Positions 33,974-43,030 are shown, counted from the stretch's first letter. The stretch is 64,000 nucleotides of DNA from Brevibacillus parabrevis (GCF_003710905.1 NZ_RHHV01000006.1:372001-436000), one strand, 5' to 3'. Program-made: numbers and translations. Notes: generated by a model not told the origin, from the sequence alone.

Positions 33974-35089
33974 TTATCCGAGCAGCTTGGCGTAGAGCGC
34001 CTCGTACTCGGAGGCAATCGTTTCGTGACAAAACGTTTTGCAGGAGCGTTCGATGCTGTTCGCGGAAAACTGGCGATACATTTCTTCATTTTGCAACAGA
34101 CGAATCGCCGCTTGCGCCATGCCTTCGACGTCTCCGATCGGACGCAAAAAGCCGTTGACGCCATCGACAACCACTTCGGGAATCCCGCCAGCCACGGAAG
34201 CCACGACAGGAACGCCACACGCCATTGCCTCCAGCGCAACCAGGCCGAAGCTTTCCTTTTCCGACGGCAAGAGCATCAAGTCTGCCATGGACAACACTTC
34301 CGCTACGTCCTCCTGTTTGCCCAAAAAGCATACGTCCTCTGTCAAATCTTGCTCGGCGATTTGCTTGCGGACGGCCCCCATCTCCGGTCCTTCCCCAATC
34401 AGGATCAGACGCGCAGGCATCTCTTGTCTGACTCGCGCAAAGATGTCAATGACATCCGGAACGCGCTTGACCGGACGGAAGTTGGATATGTGCATGAGGA
34501 TTTTCTCCCCGTTTGGAGCGAACACTTTTTTCAGGTGCTCTACCTCTTTCGGGTAGTAGCGCCGCTTGTCGACGAAGTTGTACACCGGAACGATTTCTTT
34601 TTCGACGTGCAAAAGCTCTTTTGTCTGCTTGATCAAATCTTTGGATACAGCCGTCACGAGATCGCTGCGCTCAATGCCGAAGCGAATCATGTCGCTCAAG
34701 TTCGAGTCATACCCCAACACGGTAATATCGGTCCCGTGCAGAGTCGTGACGATTTTCAGATGATCCCCGACCATTTGTTTCGCTAAAAACGCACACAGCG
34801 CATGTGGCACGGCATAATGTACGTGCAATAAGTCCAGCTTTTCATTTTTGGCCACCTGCGCCATCCGGTTTGCCAGCGTCAAATCGTACGGCGGATATTT
34901 GAACACGTCATAATGGTTCACTTCTACTTCGTGGTAAAAAATATTCGGATGGAAGGCTCCCAGGCGAAAAGGCATCCCGCCGGTAATAAAATGCACCTGA
35001 TGCCCGCGCTCCGCCAACAGCTTGCCAAGCTCTGTCGCGACAACCCCTGAGCCTCCCAAAGATGGGTAACAAGTAATCCCAATGTTCAT
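33974..35089 (-). CDS. bshA: N-acetyl-alpha-D-glucosaminyl L-malate synthase
   Basis: First step of bacillithiol synthesis: transfers GlcNAc from UDP-GlcNAc to L-malate. 371-residue GT4 enzyme. The diagnostic N-terminus is GITCYPSLGGSGVVATELGK, followed by HVHYAVPHA, TTLHGTDITVLG and the donor site ESFGLVALEAMACGVPVV. It follows bshB1 by 20 bases, with mgsA and dapB upstream, the canonical bacillithiol block. Start ATG 35087-35089. Confidence 0.95.
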   Translation of the reverse strand: MNIGITCYPSLGGSGVVATELGKLLAERGHQVHFITGGMPFRLGAFHPNIFYHEVEVNHYDVFKYPPYDLTLANRMAQVAKNEKLDLLHVHYAVPHALCAFLAKQMVGDHLKIVTTLHGTDITVLGYDSNLSDMIRFGIERSDLVTAVSKDLIKQTKELLHVEKEIVPVYNFVDKRRYYPKEVEHLKKVFAPNGEKILMHISNFRPVKRVPDVIDIFARVRQEMPARLILIGEGPEMGAVRKQIAEQDLTEDVCFLGKQEDVAEVLSMADLMLLPSEKESFGLVALEAMACGVPVVASVAGGIPEVVVDGVNGFLRPIGDVEGMAQAAIRLLQNEEMYRQFSANSIERSCKTFCHETIASEYEALYAKLLG

Positions 35090-35109
35090 TTCTTAGGTGT
35101 CACCCCTTT

Positions 35110-35805
35110 TCACAAGCTGTTCAATACATAAGGCGCAGCACTGACAAATCCTTCTGCATACGTCACGCCTGCTTGTTGCCCAAACAAGCGCTCGCGATAC
35201 TCGACCGATTCCAGATACCCGTTGGTCAACGGAGTCTGCACACTGCCTTCTTCCAGCTCGAATTGACTGCGGTAGCAGCGGAGCACTTCCATTTTTTGCG
35301 GGTAGATCGCGGTAATGTCGACCACAAACTGGGGTGTGACCGTCGAATTAATAAAATAGTACAGAAATTGAGCAGGGCGATACGCTGGCAGCTCCGAATC
35401 AGGCAAATACTTGCGGATACCCGCATTGAAGATAGCTTCCCGCACGATGCGGCTTACGCTCTCATGATCGGGATGCCGATCGGAAAAATACGGAGCGAGC
35501 ACTGTACGCGGACGCGTTTCGCGGATCAGCTTCACGACCCGCTCGATCGCTTGCTCCCTGACGCTCTCCAGCCCGCGGTCAGGCAAGCCAAAATTGTAGC
35601 GCGCCGCAACCCCTAGCAGCTTGTCAGCCGCAGCCGCTTCCTGTTGTCTGCGCTCCACCGTGCCATTCGACGACAGCTCGGCGTACGTCAGATCGAGAAT
35701 CGCTGTACGCTTCCCGGATTGCGCCGCCAAAAGCAGGCTCCCCGCCGCGCCGATCTCCACGTCATCAGGATGCGCACCAATCGCCAAAATGTCGAGTGAA
35801 CTCAT
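35110..35805 (-). CDS. bshB1: Bacillithiol biosynthesis deacetylase BshB1
   Basis: Zinc-dependent LmbE/PIG-L deacetylase that turns GlcNAc-malate into GlcN-malate. 231 residues. The zinc and catalytic residues are in [15 protein letters not shown], and the later ligand is in [14 protein letters not shown]. The C-terminal helix has [20 protein letters not shown], typical of BshB1. It overlaps mgsA by 4 bases and lies next to bshA. Confidence 0.95.
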   Translation of the reverse strand: MSSLDILAIGAHPDDVEIGAAGSLLLAAQSGKRTAILDLTYAELSSNGTVERRQQEAAAADKLLGVAARYNFGLPDRGLESVREQAIERVVKLIRETRPRTVLAPYFSDRHPDHESVSRIVREAIFNAGIRKYLPDSELPAYRPAQFLYYFINSTVTPQFVVDITAIYPQKMEVLRCYRSQFELEEGSVQTPLTNGYLESVEYRERLFGQQAGVTYAEGFVSAAPYVLNSL

Positions 35806-36212
35806 GCCTCATTCTCCTCGTGCAGCACCTCGCGCCAGGACAACTCCCCGCGCTCCAGCGCCTTGAGCATGATTTCCGCAGACCCAAGGTTGGTGGCAAA
35901 CGGAATTTTATGCACATCACACAGCCTGAGCAGCGCAATAATGTCCGGCTCATGCGGCTGCGAAGTAAGCGGATCACGCAAGAAAATAATCAGATCCATC
36001 TCGTTTCGGGCAATTTTCGCCCCGATTTGCTGGTCGCCCCCCAGAGGTCCTGACAAAAATCTGGTGAGTTTCAGCGAAGTGGCATCCATGATTCTTGCGC
36101 CTGTCGTACCCGTGGCATACAGCTCATGCTCGGCCAGGATCGACTCGTAGGCCGTTGCCAATTGGACAATCTCTTCTTTCATTCGATCATGCGCTATCAA
36201 TGCAATTTTCAC
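35802..36212 (-). CDS. mgsA: Methylglyoxal synthase
   Basis: Converts dihydroxyacetone phosphate to methylglyoxal and phosphate. 136 residues with [13 protein letters not shown] at the N-terminus. [13 protein letters not shown] carries the phosphate-binding and catalytic region, and Asp and His residues lie in [14 protein letters not shown]. Placement between dapB and the bacillithiol genes is the Bacillus arrangement; bacillithiol helps remove methylglyoxal, so co-expression makes sense. Confidence 0.96.
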   Translation of the reverse strand: MKIALIAHDRMKEEIVQLATAYESILAEHELYATGTTGARIMDATSLKLTRFLSGPLGGDQQIGAKIARNEMDLIIFLRDPLTSQPHEPDIIALLRLCDVHKIPFATNLGSAEIMLKALERGELSWREVLHEENEA

Positions 36213-36262
36213 GAGAAACTCTCCCTTATGTCTCGATAGAGATCGCTTTTTTAATCAAACGT

Positions 36263-37015
36263 TTAATCAATCAAATGTTCCAGCCCGTAAATCAAACCGT
36301 ACATGCTCATCACAGCTTTGATCGCCAAGTTGACGCCTGGCATAAACGACTCGCGATTGATGGAATCGTGGCGAATCGACAACGTTTGCCCGGTCGCACC
36401 GAACAGCACTTCCTGGTGAGCAACCATTCCCGGCAAGCGGACGCTGTGAATGCGGAAACCTTCGTACTCGGCTCCCCGCGCACCCGGAATCGTCTCCACT
36501 TCTTCCGGGTGTCCCTGCTTCAGCTCCTGGCGCACAGCAGCGATCATTTCCGCCGTCTTTAGTGCTGTGCCGCTTGGCGCATCCAGCTTGCGGTCGTGGT
36601 GCAGCTCGATGATCTCCACATGCGGCATGTACTTCGCTGCCATCGCGGAAAATTTCATGCAAAGAATGGCCCCAATCGCAAAATTCGGAGCAATGATCGC
36701 CCCCAGACCCGCTTCTTTGTAGCGATCGGTCATTTCCTGCAACTGCTCGGGAGTCAACCCGGTCGTCCCGATCACAGGTCGAACGCCGTGTGCCAAACAC
36801 AGCTCCATGTTTTTGTACACGCTATGCGGTGTCGTAAAATCGACAAGCACGTCAGGCTGCATTTCTTCCATTTGTTTGGCAATTTGTTCCGCGTCAAGGC
36901 GCGTATCCAGATTGCCGGTATAGATCATCTGGTCGTCCTGCGCCAGCATTTTGACAACTTCCTGTCCCATGCGTCCGTTGGCGCCCGCCACCGCTACGCG
37001 TATTTGTTTATTCAT
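36263..37015 (-). CDS. dapB: 4-hydroxy-tetrahydrodipicolinate reductase
   Basis: NAD(P)H-dependent step of the lysine, diaminopimelate and dipicolinate pathway. 250 residues: nucleotide-binding AVAGANGRMGQEV, then VDFTTPHS, GTTGLTPEQL and the substrate-binding motif ELHHDRKLDAPSGTA. The ATG at 37013-37015 overlaps the MazG-type gene by 8 bases and has GAGGAG upstream. In a spore former the pathway also feeds dipicolinic acid. Confidence 0.96.
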   Translation of the reverse strand: MNKQIRVAVAGANGRMGQEVVKMLAQDDQMIYTGNLDTRLDAEQIAKQMEEMQPDVLVDFTTPHSVYKNMELCLAHGVRPVIGTTGLTPEQLQEMTDRYKEAGLGAIIAPNFAIGAILCMKFSAMAAKYMPHVEIIELHHDRKLDAPSGTALKTAEMIAAVRQELKQGHPEEVETIPGARGAEYEGFRIHSVRLPGMVAHQEVLFGATGQTLSIRHDSINRESFMPGVNLAIKAVMSMYGLIYGLEHLID

Positions 37016-37355
37016 GCGGATCGTTCTCCTCAATTCTTGTCCAGCGATCTTTATCGCGTGTGTTGAATTTGTGCATAATACGATCAAACGCTTCCTGCAA
37101 ATCAATGCCAAGCGAGTTGGCGAAGCAGATCACAATAAACAGGACGTCGCCCAGTTCTTCTTCGACCGTTTTCTCGCCTTCGTCTTTCTTTTTGGGCTTT
37201 TCGCCGTAAAAATGATTGATCTCCCGTGCCAGTTCCCCGACTTCTTCCGTCATGCGAGCCAGCATGGACAGCGGTGAAAAGTACCCTTCCTTGAATTGCG
37301 ATATGTATTGGTCCACTTCCTGCTGGATTTCTTGCATTGTTTTTTGCCGTTCCAT
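37008..37355 (-). CDS. ypjD: MazG-like nucleotide pyrophosphohydrolase (YpjD)
   Basis: Small all-helical MazG-family enzyme, 115 residues, expected to hydrolyse a nucleoside triphosphate to the monophosphate. The metal-binding helices are present: MTEEVGELAREINH (ExxE) and VEEELGDVLFIVICFANSLG (ExxD). It is the first gene of the long minus-strand operon through dapB, mgsA, bshB1 and bshA, with its own promoter. ATG 37353-37355 has GGAGTGGG upstream. The true substrate is unknown. Confidence 0.92.
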   Translation of the reverse strand: MERQKTMQEIQQEVDQYISQFKEGYFSPLSMLARMTEEVGELAREINHFYGEKPKKKDEGEKTVEEELGDVLFIVICFANSLGIDLQEAFDRIMHKFNTRDKDRWTRIEENDPHE

Positions 37356-37397
37356 TCGCCCACTCCTTTGTTGTTTTCATCCTTCTCTCTTTCACCT

Positions 37398-37426
37398 ATC
37401 GTACACAAAAAGGCTGCGTTTGCCAA
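37398..37426 (-). promoter_or_regulatory. Sigma-A-like promoter of the ypjD-dapB-mgsA-bsh operon
   Basis: Minus strand TTGGCA, 17-base spacer, TACGAT; predicted start about 36 bases before ypjD. The -10 is only 4/6. Confidence 0.5.
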
Positions 37427-37452
37427 ATCTCAATACTTCCTCTTCCAACATA

Positions 37453-37482
37453 TGGACAATCAAATAATCGGTCATTTATAAT
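37453..37482 (+). promoter_or_regulatory. Sigma-A promoter of the YitT-family gene
   Basis: Plus strand TGGACA, 18-base spacer, TATAAT, divergent from the ypjD promoter 27 bases away. Confidence 0.65.
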
Positions 37483-37586
37483 GGCTTTCGTATGACCCTC
37501 AGGCATCAAGGTTTTCGCTCGCACAACTGCACAACATGTCGGACAAAAAAGCATCCATTTCGGCTCCGGCAAAACAGGAGGACACT

Positions 37587-38444
37587 ATGAACATCCGTTT
37601 AAAGAGCATCATCGCCATCATTATCGGTTCTGCCATCATGGGATTCGGCATTAACGCCTTTAACATCCCCAACCATCTTGCCGAGGGCGGTATCACGGGG
37701 ATTAGCATTTTGATCAAGCTATTGTTCCCGGTCGTAGATCAAGGGATTGTCTTTTTCGTCTTGAACGTACCGCTGTTTTTGTTAGGTTGGAAAATTCTCG
37801 GCCGCACGTCTTTTTTCTACACGATTTTAGGAACGGTCGCCCTTTCCGTCTTTCTCTCCGTCTTTGACGGCGTCATGCCGCTCGTGATGAAAGATCGACT
37901 GCTCGCTTCCCTGTACGCTGGTGTAGCTGTCGGCGTCGGTTTGGGCATTATTTTCCGCTATGGCGGAACGACTGGCGGAGTAGACATCATCGCCCGCTTG
38001 CTGCAAAAATACATGGGTGTCAGCATGGGTAGAACGCTGTTTTTCGGCGACATCCTCGTCATCGGCGCATCGCTCATCTACTTGAACCTGGAGAGCGCGA
38101 TGTATACGCTCGTCGTCGTGTTTATCGCAGCGCGCGTGATCGACTTTTTCCAGGATGGGGCTTACGCCGGAAAAGCGCTGACCATCATTTCCAATCACGC
38201 CGAGCAAATCTCGAAGCAAATTCTCGATCTCGGCCGTGGCGTAACGCTTCTGGCGGGTAAAGGAGCTTACTCTGGGGAAGAAAAGAAAGTCATTTACGTC
38301 GTCGTCAGCCGCAACGAAGTCATGCGCTTTAAAAACATCGTGCAAGAGATCGATCCGCACGCTTTCGTGATCGTCAATGACGTGCACGAGGTGCTGGGCG
38401 AAGGCTTTACGCTTGATGAGAATAAAAAGCCGCTGCATGATTAA
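37587..38444 (+). CDS. ypjC: YitT/YpjC-family membrane protein (DUF161/DUF2179)
   Basis: Integral membrane protein of about 285 residues with five or six hydrophobic helices (for example IIAIIIGSAIMGFGINAF, GIVFFVLNVPLFLLGW, FIAARVIDFF). A cytoplasmic DUF2179 domain follows (about residues 200-270: GVTLLAGKGAYSGEEKKVIYVVVSRNE). Function is unknown for the family. ATG 37587 is preferred because AGGAGG lies 5 bases upstream; the ATG at 37536 lacks a ribosome site. It is the only confident plus-strand gene in the window, as ypjC sits between ypjD and ypjB in B. subtilis. Confidence 0.9.
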   Translation: MNIRLKSIIAIIIGSAIMGFGINAFNIPNHLAEGGITGISILIKLLFPVVDQGIVFFVLNVPLFLLGWKILGRTSFFYTILGTVALSVFLSVFDGVMPLVMKDRLLASLYAGVAVGVGLGIIFRYGGTTGGVDIIARLLQKYMGVSMGRTLFFGDILVIGASLIYLNLESAMYTLVVVFIAARVIDFFQDGAYAGKALTIISNHAEQISKQILDLGRGVTLLAGKGAYSGEEKKVIYVVVSRNEVMRFKNIVQEIDPHAFVIVNDVHEVLGEGFTLDENKKPLHD

Positions 38445-38456
38445 AGCTTCAAACGC

Positions 38457-38495
38457 AACAAAACCTTGCCTGAGCATAAGGGCAAGGTTTTTTGT
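38457..38495. terminator. Bidirectional terminator between convergent ypjC and ypjB
   Basis: Stem caaaaccttgcc / ggcaaggttttttg with a 10-base loop. T-run on the plus strand and A-run (T on the minus) on the other side serve both convergent genes. Confidence 0.85.
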
Positions 38496-38513
38496 GTACG
38501 CTTCCTTCCGTTT

Positions 38514-39329
38514 TCAGGTGGAGCGAATTTCGCCATCGTACTTTTTCCACGCCACATAAGCCAAAGCGGCAACGAGCGCAATCGCAATCGAGAGCAGCAT
38601 CGTCATGGGCGAATCAGGCCGCATCATCAGGCGGGCAAAAGTGCTCTTCTCCTCGCCGACAAATGCCGTCTGAATGGAACCGTTCAAATCGCGCAAAGCT
38701 TCCCTGATGAGCTGCCAGTCCATTTGCGCGTTTCTCATCTCTTTGGAAATGACATCGTAAGCCGAGGAAATCGAAGCCAATTGCTCCTCCGGCAGCTGGA
38801 TGCTCATGCCCGGTTTGATCGCCAAAAACAGCCGATAATTCTCGTCGAACTGCTCGCGAAATTGGGTGAAATTACGCTCTACCGCAGATTGCTGCAAGTT
38901 TTGCACTTGGGTGACAAGAGAGGGATAATAGCTGCGCCACATCGGCTGATGTTCATGCGTCAAAGCATCAATCGCTACCCGAACTTGCGTGGCGTGCCAC
39001 AACAGCTGCTGCTCGCTCACGTTGGCCGAAGAAAAGCTTTTTTTCGCCGCCAAAATCGACTGCGTTACCGCGTTCAGGCTCTCGATTTTGAGCGGAGACG
39101 TCAAATGCTGGTTCGGGAACTTCTCCGCCAGTTGCACAATCCGCTCTTGTGCGCCTTCAATATCCCCTTTTTTTGCGTAATTCAAAAAATCATTGGCAAT
39201 CTGATCCAGAGCCACTAATTGCTGTGCTTCGATCGGTTGATTCAGCTTGGAGTACAAACTGTGTATCGGCCAGGACAAAAACAATCCGATCGCCAAAAAG
39301 AACAGTAAAAACCGGATGTTTTTCTTCAA
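38514..39329 (-). CDS. ypjB: Sporulation protein YpjB
   Basis: 271-residue protein. It has an N-terminal membrane helix or signal (IRFLLFFLAIGLFLSWPI), a mostly helical extracytoplasmic domain of about 200 residues, and a C-terminal membrane helix (MLLSIAIALVAALAYVAW) followed by a short charged tail. This is the layout of B. subtilis YpjB, which belongs to the sigma-E regulon. It starts at TTG 39327-39329 with GGAAGGAGG 9 bases upstream. The next gene is ypjA, with which it may be co-transcribed. The molecular role is unknown. Confidence 0.85.
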   Translation of the reverse strand: MKKNIRFLLFFLAIGLFLSWPIHSLYSKLNQPIEAQQLVALDQIANDFLNYAKKGDIEGAQERIVQLAEKFPNQHLTSPLKIESLNAVTQSILAAKKSFSSANVSEQQLLWHATQVRVAIDALTHEHQPMWRSYYPSLVTQVQNLQQSAVERNFTQFREQFDENYRLFLAIKPGMSIQLPEEQLASISSAYDVISKEMRNAQMDWQLIREALRDLNGSIQTAFVGEEKSTFARLMMRPDSPMTMLLSIAIALVAALAYVAWKKYDGEIRST

Positions 39330-39378
39330 CGCAAAAAACCTCCTTCCCCTAGTACAGCCTATGGAAAGGAGGACAAGA

Positions 39379-39978
39379 TTAGACCTTGTTTATCGTGTGC
39401 TTGCTGTTCGCAATCCAAATAACCGATATGGATACCAGGCTGAGAAGCACAGTAAACAGCCCGACGAAACCATCGTACGGGTCAAGCACACTCGGCAGCC
39501 ATGGGTGGATATCCATCACGTAATCCAAAAAGTCGTTGTTTAAAGTCCACAGCGCAGCGATCCCCACTGGCAGGATGCTCAATTTGTAAAAGCGTGCATA
39601 CAGCACCGATTCAGCCGCCATTCCAGCATGTGAAATAATTAACATCACATCTGTCCAGCGTACTTCATTCCCCATCATCCAACCCGCCAAGATAATGCAA
39701 ACGGCCCATACACCATACTTGAAATTCGTGATGCCTGCCAGTGCTTCCAGTACCGGGATGTGGCGACCCAACAAATAGGTAAGGATGACCAAAGTAAAAA
39801 GGCCACTACCTGTTGGGCTGTCTGGGACAAAAGGAGTCAAGTACGCTGGCGTTTCTGCCAGCTGGTTTTTATACCAGATGAATCCGTATATAGTTCCCAG
39901 CAGGTTTACGATAAACAGCGTCCATAGAAACCATCTTTTCCCCAAAGAATGCTTGAACCACTCCCATATCCAGATCAT
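39379..39978 (-). CDS. ypjA: DUF1405 membrane protein YpjA
   Basis: 199-residue integral membrane protein with about six hydrophobic helices (for example WFLWTLFIVNLLGTIYGFIWY and LFTLVILTYLLG). No catalytic motif is visible. The family (DUF1405) is of unknown function and lies beside qcrABC and ypjB in Bacilli, as here. GGGAG precedes ATG 39976-39978. A terminator separates it from qcrC. Confidence 0.87.
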   Translation of the reverse strand: MIWIWEWFKHSLGKRWFLWTLFIVNLLGTIYGFIWYKNQLAETPAYLTPFVPDSPTGSGLFTLVILTYLLGRHIPVLEALAGITNFKYGVWAVCIILAGWMMGNEVRWTDVMLIISHAGMAAESVLYARFYKLSILPVGIAALWTLNNDFLDYVMDIHPWLPSVLDPYDGFVGLFTVLLSLVSISVIWIANSKHTINKV

Positions 39979-40010
39979 GTTTATCGTCTCCCGCTGTGTA
40001 CGCCGCTAAA

Positions 40011-40044
40011 GAAAAAGCTGACCGCATCGTCAGCCAGCTTTTTC
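40011..40044 (-). terminator. Terminator after qcrC
   Basis: Ten-base-pair stem gaaaaagctg / cagctttttc with an inner ctgac/gtcag stem; T-run on the minus strand, 10 bases after the qcrC stop. Confidence 0.8.
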
Positions 40045-40053
40045 TCTATTAGC

Positions 40054-40848
40054 TTATTTCAAGGTTGCCATGTACTCGGCCAACTTCGTGATTTCCGCAT
40101 CATCCTTGATCATGCCGCCTGGCATTGCAGGTGGCTTACCATTTTTGATGATATCGGCAATCTGCGTTGCATCGTATTTTTCACCGATCTTCTGGAGGTT
40201 TGGACCCATGCCGCCCTCCATGTTTTTGCCGTGGCAACCCATGCAGCTTGTTTGAGCTTTCCATACCGCATCTGCTGTAAAGCTGGTGTCAGCAGGTGCC
40301 GGAGCCGTTGCGTTGGAGCCATGACCAGCGCCACCAGAATCCTTGCTGGATGGATGGCTCAGGGAGTGCTCGTGATCCGCAGCCCACGTAAGGTAGAAAA
40401 CGCCTACCAGAGCTGTCAGCATCAAACCAGTTGCTACCGGACGCTTGGAAGGACGGCGCTCTTTGCTGGTATCCAGCCAAGGAGCAAGCATCAGTCCGCC
40501 AAAGGCGATACCCGGAATAATGATCGTACCGAGGACTACCCAATCTCCCGCAGCCCAAGGGTATTTCAGCATTTGGTACAGGAACAGGAAGTACCAGTCT
40601 GGCAACGGAACGAATGACGTATCATTCGGGTTTGCCTTGTCAGTCAGCGGCGATGGATGAGAAACCGTCAGCACGAGGAAGCCGACCAAGCAAACAGCTG
40701 CCACCATCCACTCTTTCAGCAGGAAGTTCGGCCAGAACGGCTCATTTTTTCCCGGAAAGTCGGAGTAAGATGGAGAAATATTAGGGATACGCTTCGCCGA
40801 TACTCGGGAATCTCCGACGAAGGTAGCATCTTTATCTTGTTTTGCCAT
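40054..40848 (-). CDS. qcrC: Menaquinol:cytochrome c reductase cytochrome b/c subunit
   Basis: Fusion of a subunit IV-like membrane part and a c-type cytochrome in the bc complex. 264 residues. The N-terminus is soluble with PNISPSYSDFPGKNEPFWPN; three membrane helices lie at about 48-150. After a Gly/Ser/Ala linker there is one haem-binding CMGCH (QTSCMGCHGKNMEGG) and a Met ligand candidate in PPAMPGGM. It passes electrons from menaquinol to cytochrome c oxidase. Third gene of qcrABC; AGGAGG precedes ATG. Confidence 0.95.
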   Translation of the reverse strand: MAKQDKDATFVGDSRVSAKRIPNISPSYSDFPGKNEPFWPNFLLKEWMVAAVCLVGFLVLTVSHPSPLTDKANPNDTSFVPLPDWYFLFLYQMLKYPWAAGDWVVLGTIIIPGIAFGGLMLAPWLDTSKERRPSKRPVATGLMLTALVGVFYLTWAADHEHSLSHPSSKDSGGAGHGSNATAPAPADTSFTADAVWKAQTSCMGCHGKNMEGGMGPNLQKIGEKYDATQIADIIKNGKPPAMPGGMIKDDAEITKLAEYMATLK

Positions 40849-40877
40849 GCTATTTCCTCCTTTTTATCGAAGACCCA

Positions 40878-41549
40878 TTATAGTGGACCCGAGATACCTT
40901 GCGAACGGATCATAACAAAGTGAGCGCCCAACAGGCCGAGCAATGCGCCTGGCAGGAAGAATACGTGAATCGCGAAGAAGCGAGAAAGCGTTTGCGCACC
41001 TACGATGTCTCCACCTGTGAGCAACATTTTTACATACGGACCGATGAGCGGAACGGAGTTTGCAATCTCCAAACCTACTTTTGTCGCAAAGTATGCGGTG
41101 TTGTCCCATGGCAAGAGGTAGCCTGTGAAACCGAGGCCCAGCATGACGAAGAAGATCAGCATGCCCACAACCCAGTTCAGCTCGCGAGGCTTTTTGTATG
41201 CACCTGTAAAGAAAACACGCAAAGTATGTAGGAACATCATCACGATGACCAAGCTCGCGCCCCAGTGATGCATACCGCGTACGATTACCCCGAATGCAAC
41301 TTCGTTCTGGAGGTATTTAACAGACTCGTAGGCGTTGATAATGTCTGGTACATAGTACATCGTCAAAAACATACCAGACAAGATTTGAATAACCGTAATA
41401 AAGAACGTTAGGCCCCCAAAGCAGTAAACGAAAGCAGAGAAATGGTGTGCCGGGTTCACGTGCTCAGGTACTTCGTGGTCGGCCAAGTCGCGCCACATCG
41501 GAGTGATATTCAGGCGCTCATCGACCCAATCATACATTTTTTGTAACAT
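40878..41549 (-). CDS. qcrB: Menaquinol:cytochrome c reductase cytochrome b6 subunit
   Basis: 223-residue b6-type cytochrome with four membrane helices and paired histidine ligands (HHFSAFVYCFGG near the front, RGMHHWGASLVIVMMFLHTLRVF midway, and FFAIHVFFLPGALLGLLGAHF near the end). The quinol-side loop has GTYKK-like GAYKKPRELNWVVG. The start follows the qcrA stop by 1 base, with GGGGGTG upstream. It holds the haems that carry electrons across the membrane. Confidence 0.96.
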   Translation of the reverse strand: MLQKMYDWVDERLNITPMWRDLADHEVPEHVNPAHHFSAFVYCFGGLTFFITVIQILSGMFLTMYYVPDIINAYESVKYLQNEVAFGVIVRGMHHWGASLVIVMMFLHTLRVFFTGAYKKPRELNWVVGMLIFFVMLGLGFTGYLLPWDNTAYFATKVGLEIANSVPLIGPYVKMLLTGGDIVGAQTLSRFFAIHVFFLPGALLGLLGAHFVMIRSQGISGPL

Positions 41550-41550
41550 C

Positions 41551-42069
41551 TTAGCCGTTCACCCCCGGACGAGGATTTGCCTTTACCTTACCCAAATAAA
41601 GCTTGCCGTCTTTTACTTCTGTTTCGTACTCATCAAGAGATGCTGTCGGCGGTGTACCCAAGATGTGTTCACCGTTGATCGTGTAACGGCCCAAGTGGCA
41701 TGGACAGAAATACTGATCTGGATGTTCCGGACTGGTATTCCAGTCAACGGTACAGCCCAAGTGCTTACAGATTGGGGACAGAGCAAGGATCTCACCCTTG
41801 TCGTTTTTGGTTACCCATGCAGACAACGTAGATTCGGATTCATACCAACCGTCCTTGGTATGTACCTTAAATTCAACGCGCTTAGGTACTGCGCTGAATT
41901 CATCTGGAGAACCAACTGCTACTTTATCTCCACCTGCATGTCCCTGCAGTAAAGGGTCAACCGCAAAGCGAATCATCGGGGTGATCATACCCGCAGCAAG
42001 GAACCCGCCAGTTCCCATCAGAGCGTAGTTCAAAAAAGTACGTCTGGAAATTTCGCGTTTGTCTCCCAT
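41551..42069 (-). CDS. qcrA: Menaquinol:cytochrome c reductase Rieske iron-sulfur subunit
   Basis: 172 residues with a twin-arginine-type N-terminus (EISRRTFLNYALMGTGGFLAAGM) anchoring a 2Fe-2S domain on the outer face. Cluster ligands are Cys101/His103 (CKHLGC, disulphide Cys106) and Cys122/His125 (CPCH, disulphide Cys124). Gly-Tyr and TINGEHILGTPP follow as usual. First gene of qcrABC, with AAGGAGG upstream and a strong promoter. Confidence 0.97.
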   Translation of the reverse strand: MGDKREISRRTFLNYALMGTGGFLAAGMITPMIRFAVDPLLQGHAGGDKVAVGSPDEFSAVPKRVEFKVHTKDGWYESESTLSAWVTKNDKGEILALSPICKHLGCTVDWNTSPEHPDQYFCPCHLGRYTINGEHILGTPPTASLDEYETEVKDGKLYLGKVKANPRPGVNG

Positions 42070-42143
42070 CTCTTTTTTCCCTCCTTATCCTGTAAAATAG
42101 CGCTACGATGGCGTTTTCATACATATACACTAGGTCAATCCCA

Positions 42144-42172
42144 ATCATAGCTAACGCCTATAAAGATGTCAA
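42144..42172 (-). promoter_or_regulatory. Sigma-A promoter of qcrABC
   Basis: Minus strand TTGACA, 17-base spacer, TATGAT: perfect -35 and 5/6 -10. Transcription would start about 68 bases before qcrA. No Rex or ResD operator is convincing by eye. Confidence 0.8.
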
Positions 42173-42257
42173 GAATGTCCAGCGGGCATGGTAGAAGCCA
42201 ACCCCTGCCTGCTGATAGATTGTTGCCATTTTGTCAAAATTTGCTCCTTGTCCCTCC

Positions 42258-42285
42258 CGTTTTCCTGTAGTATTACCGGAAAACG
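42258..42285 (-). terminator. Hairpin after ypiF
   Basis: Eight-base-pair stem cgttttcc / ggaaaacg with a 12-base loop, just past the ypiF stop. No T-tract follows, so read-through into qcrA is likely. Confidence 0.4.
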
Positions 42286-42291
42286 CTTTCT

Positions 42292-42717
42292 CTATTGCGC
42301 CGTCTTTCGCTGCCACAGACGAATAATTTCGTGGACCAAAACATCCACAGTCACTTCAAAACGCAAGGCTGAGTCCAGATCTTCTTCTCCGACCGGAAGC
42401 ATGAGACAGCCTTCCTGCCCCTGCTCGTCCAAGCGAATTTTGTCCTGCGAAAAATGCAATCCGACTGAAAAAGCGAAGTCTCGCGGCGTCTTCTGGCCTT
42501 GACTCGCTTCTGCAAACTGATAGCTGAGCGGAAACAGAAGAACTCGCCCCTTGAGCCGCTGTTCGATGCCTGCCGCTATATTCAGCAAATAGTTCATGCG
42601 CAGCACGTGTTCTTCTACCCCGATACCGTCCTTGTACAAATAAAGAGGGAGCAGCGCGGTATCCACATAGGGTCGCAGCTCCTCCCAATTTTCAAATTCG
42701 TTTACATTCCATTGCAT
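42292..42717 (-). CDS. ypiF: YpiF-family protein (DUF2487)
   Basis: 141-residue soluble protein resembling B. subtilis YpiF, which also precedes qcrA. It begins MQWNVNEFENWEELRPYVD and has TALLPLYLYKDG, a family-typical front. The rest is a mixed alpha/beta domain without catalytic motifs. ATG 42715-42717 is favoured by GAGGAGA upstream. Function is unknown. Confidence 0.8.
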   Translation of the reverse strand: MQWNVNEFENWEELRPYVDTALLPLYLYKDGIGVEEHVLRMNYLLNIAAGIEQRLKGRVLLFPLSYQFAEASQGQKTPRDFAFSVGLHFSQDKIRLDEQGQEGCLMLPVGEEDLDSALRFEVTVDVLVHEIIRLWQRKTAQ

Positions 42718-42805
42718 AACGCCGTCTCCTCTTCTCGTGTAGATTCTGGAAACTAGCGTACCATGAATCGGCAAAGTCTCGCAACACAGCTTCCGGCCAA
42801 GGCAG

Positions 42806-43021
42806 CTACGCCTTTTCGTAAGCCATGATCTCTTTCAATTCGCCCGTCAGGCGGATGAACAGCTCTTTGTTTTTGGTAGCCAACGCCTCGTCAATTTCCT
42901 GGTACAGCGTCCGCTTGCGGTACTGCCGCATTTGCTCGTCGATTACCATCTCGGACAGCAACCCGGACACCATTTGATTGTTCGTTCCGTACGCGTTGGA
43001 ATAGAAATTTGGCCACTCCAT
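42806..43021 (-). CDS. Small IDEAL-domain protein
   Basis: About 71 residues (73 if the ATG 6 bases earlier is used; GAGGG is better spaced for the inner one). The C-terminal half (YRKRTLYQEIDEALATKNKE and RLTGELKEI) matches the IDEAL domain, a short helical module of Bacilli seen in ComK-adaptor and YpiB-type proteins. B. subtilis has the larger YpiB (UPF0302 plus IDEAL) at this place; here only the IDEAL part is present. It lies 9 bases after the XPB-like gene's stop. Likely a protein-protein adaptor. Confidence 0.75.
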   Translation of the reverse strand: MEWPNFYSNAYGTNNQMVSGLLSEMVIDEQMRQYRKRTLYQEIDEALATKNKELFIRLTGELKEIMAYEKA

Positions 43022-43030
43022 ACCCATCCC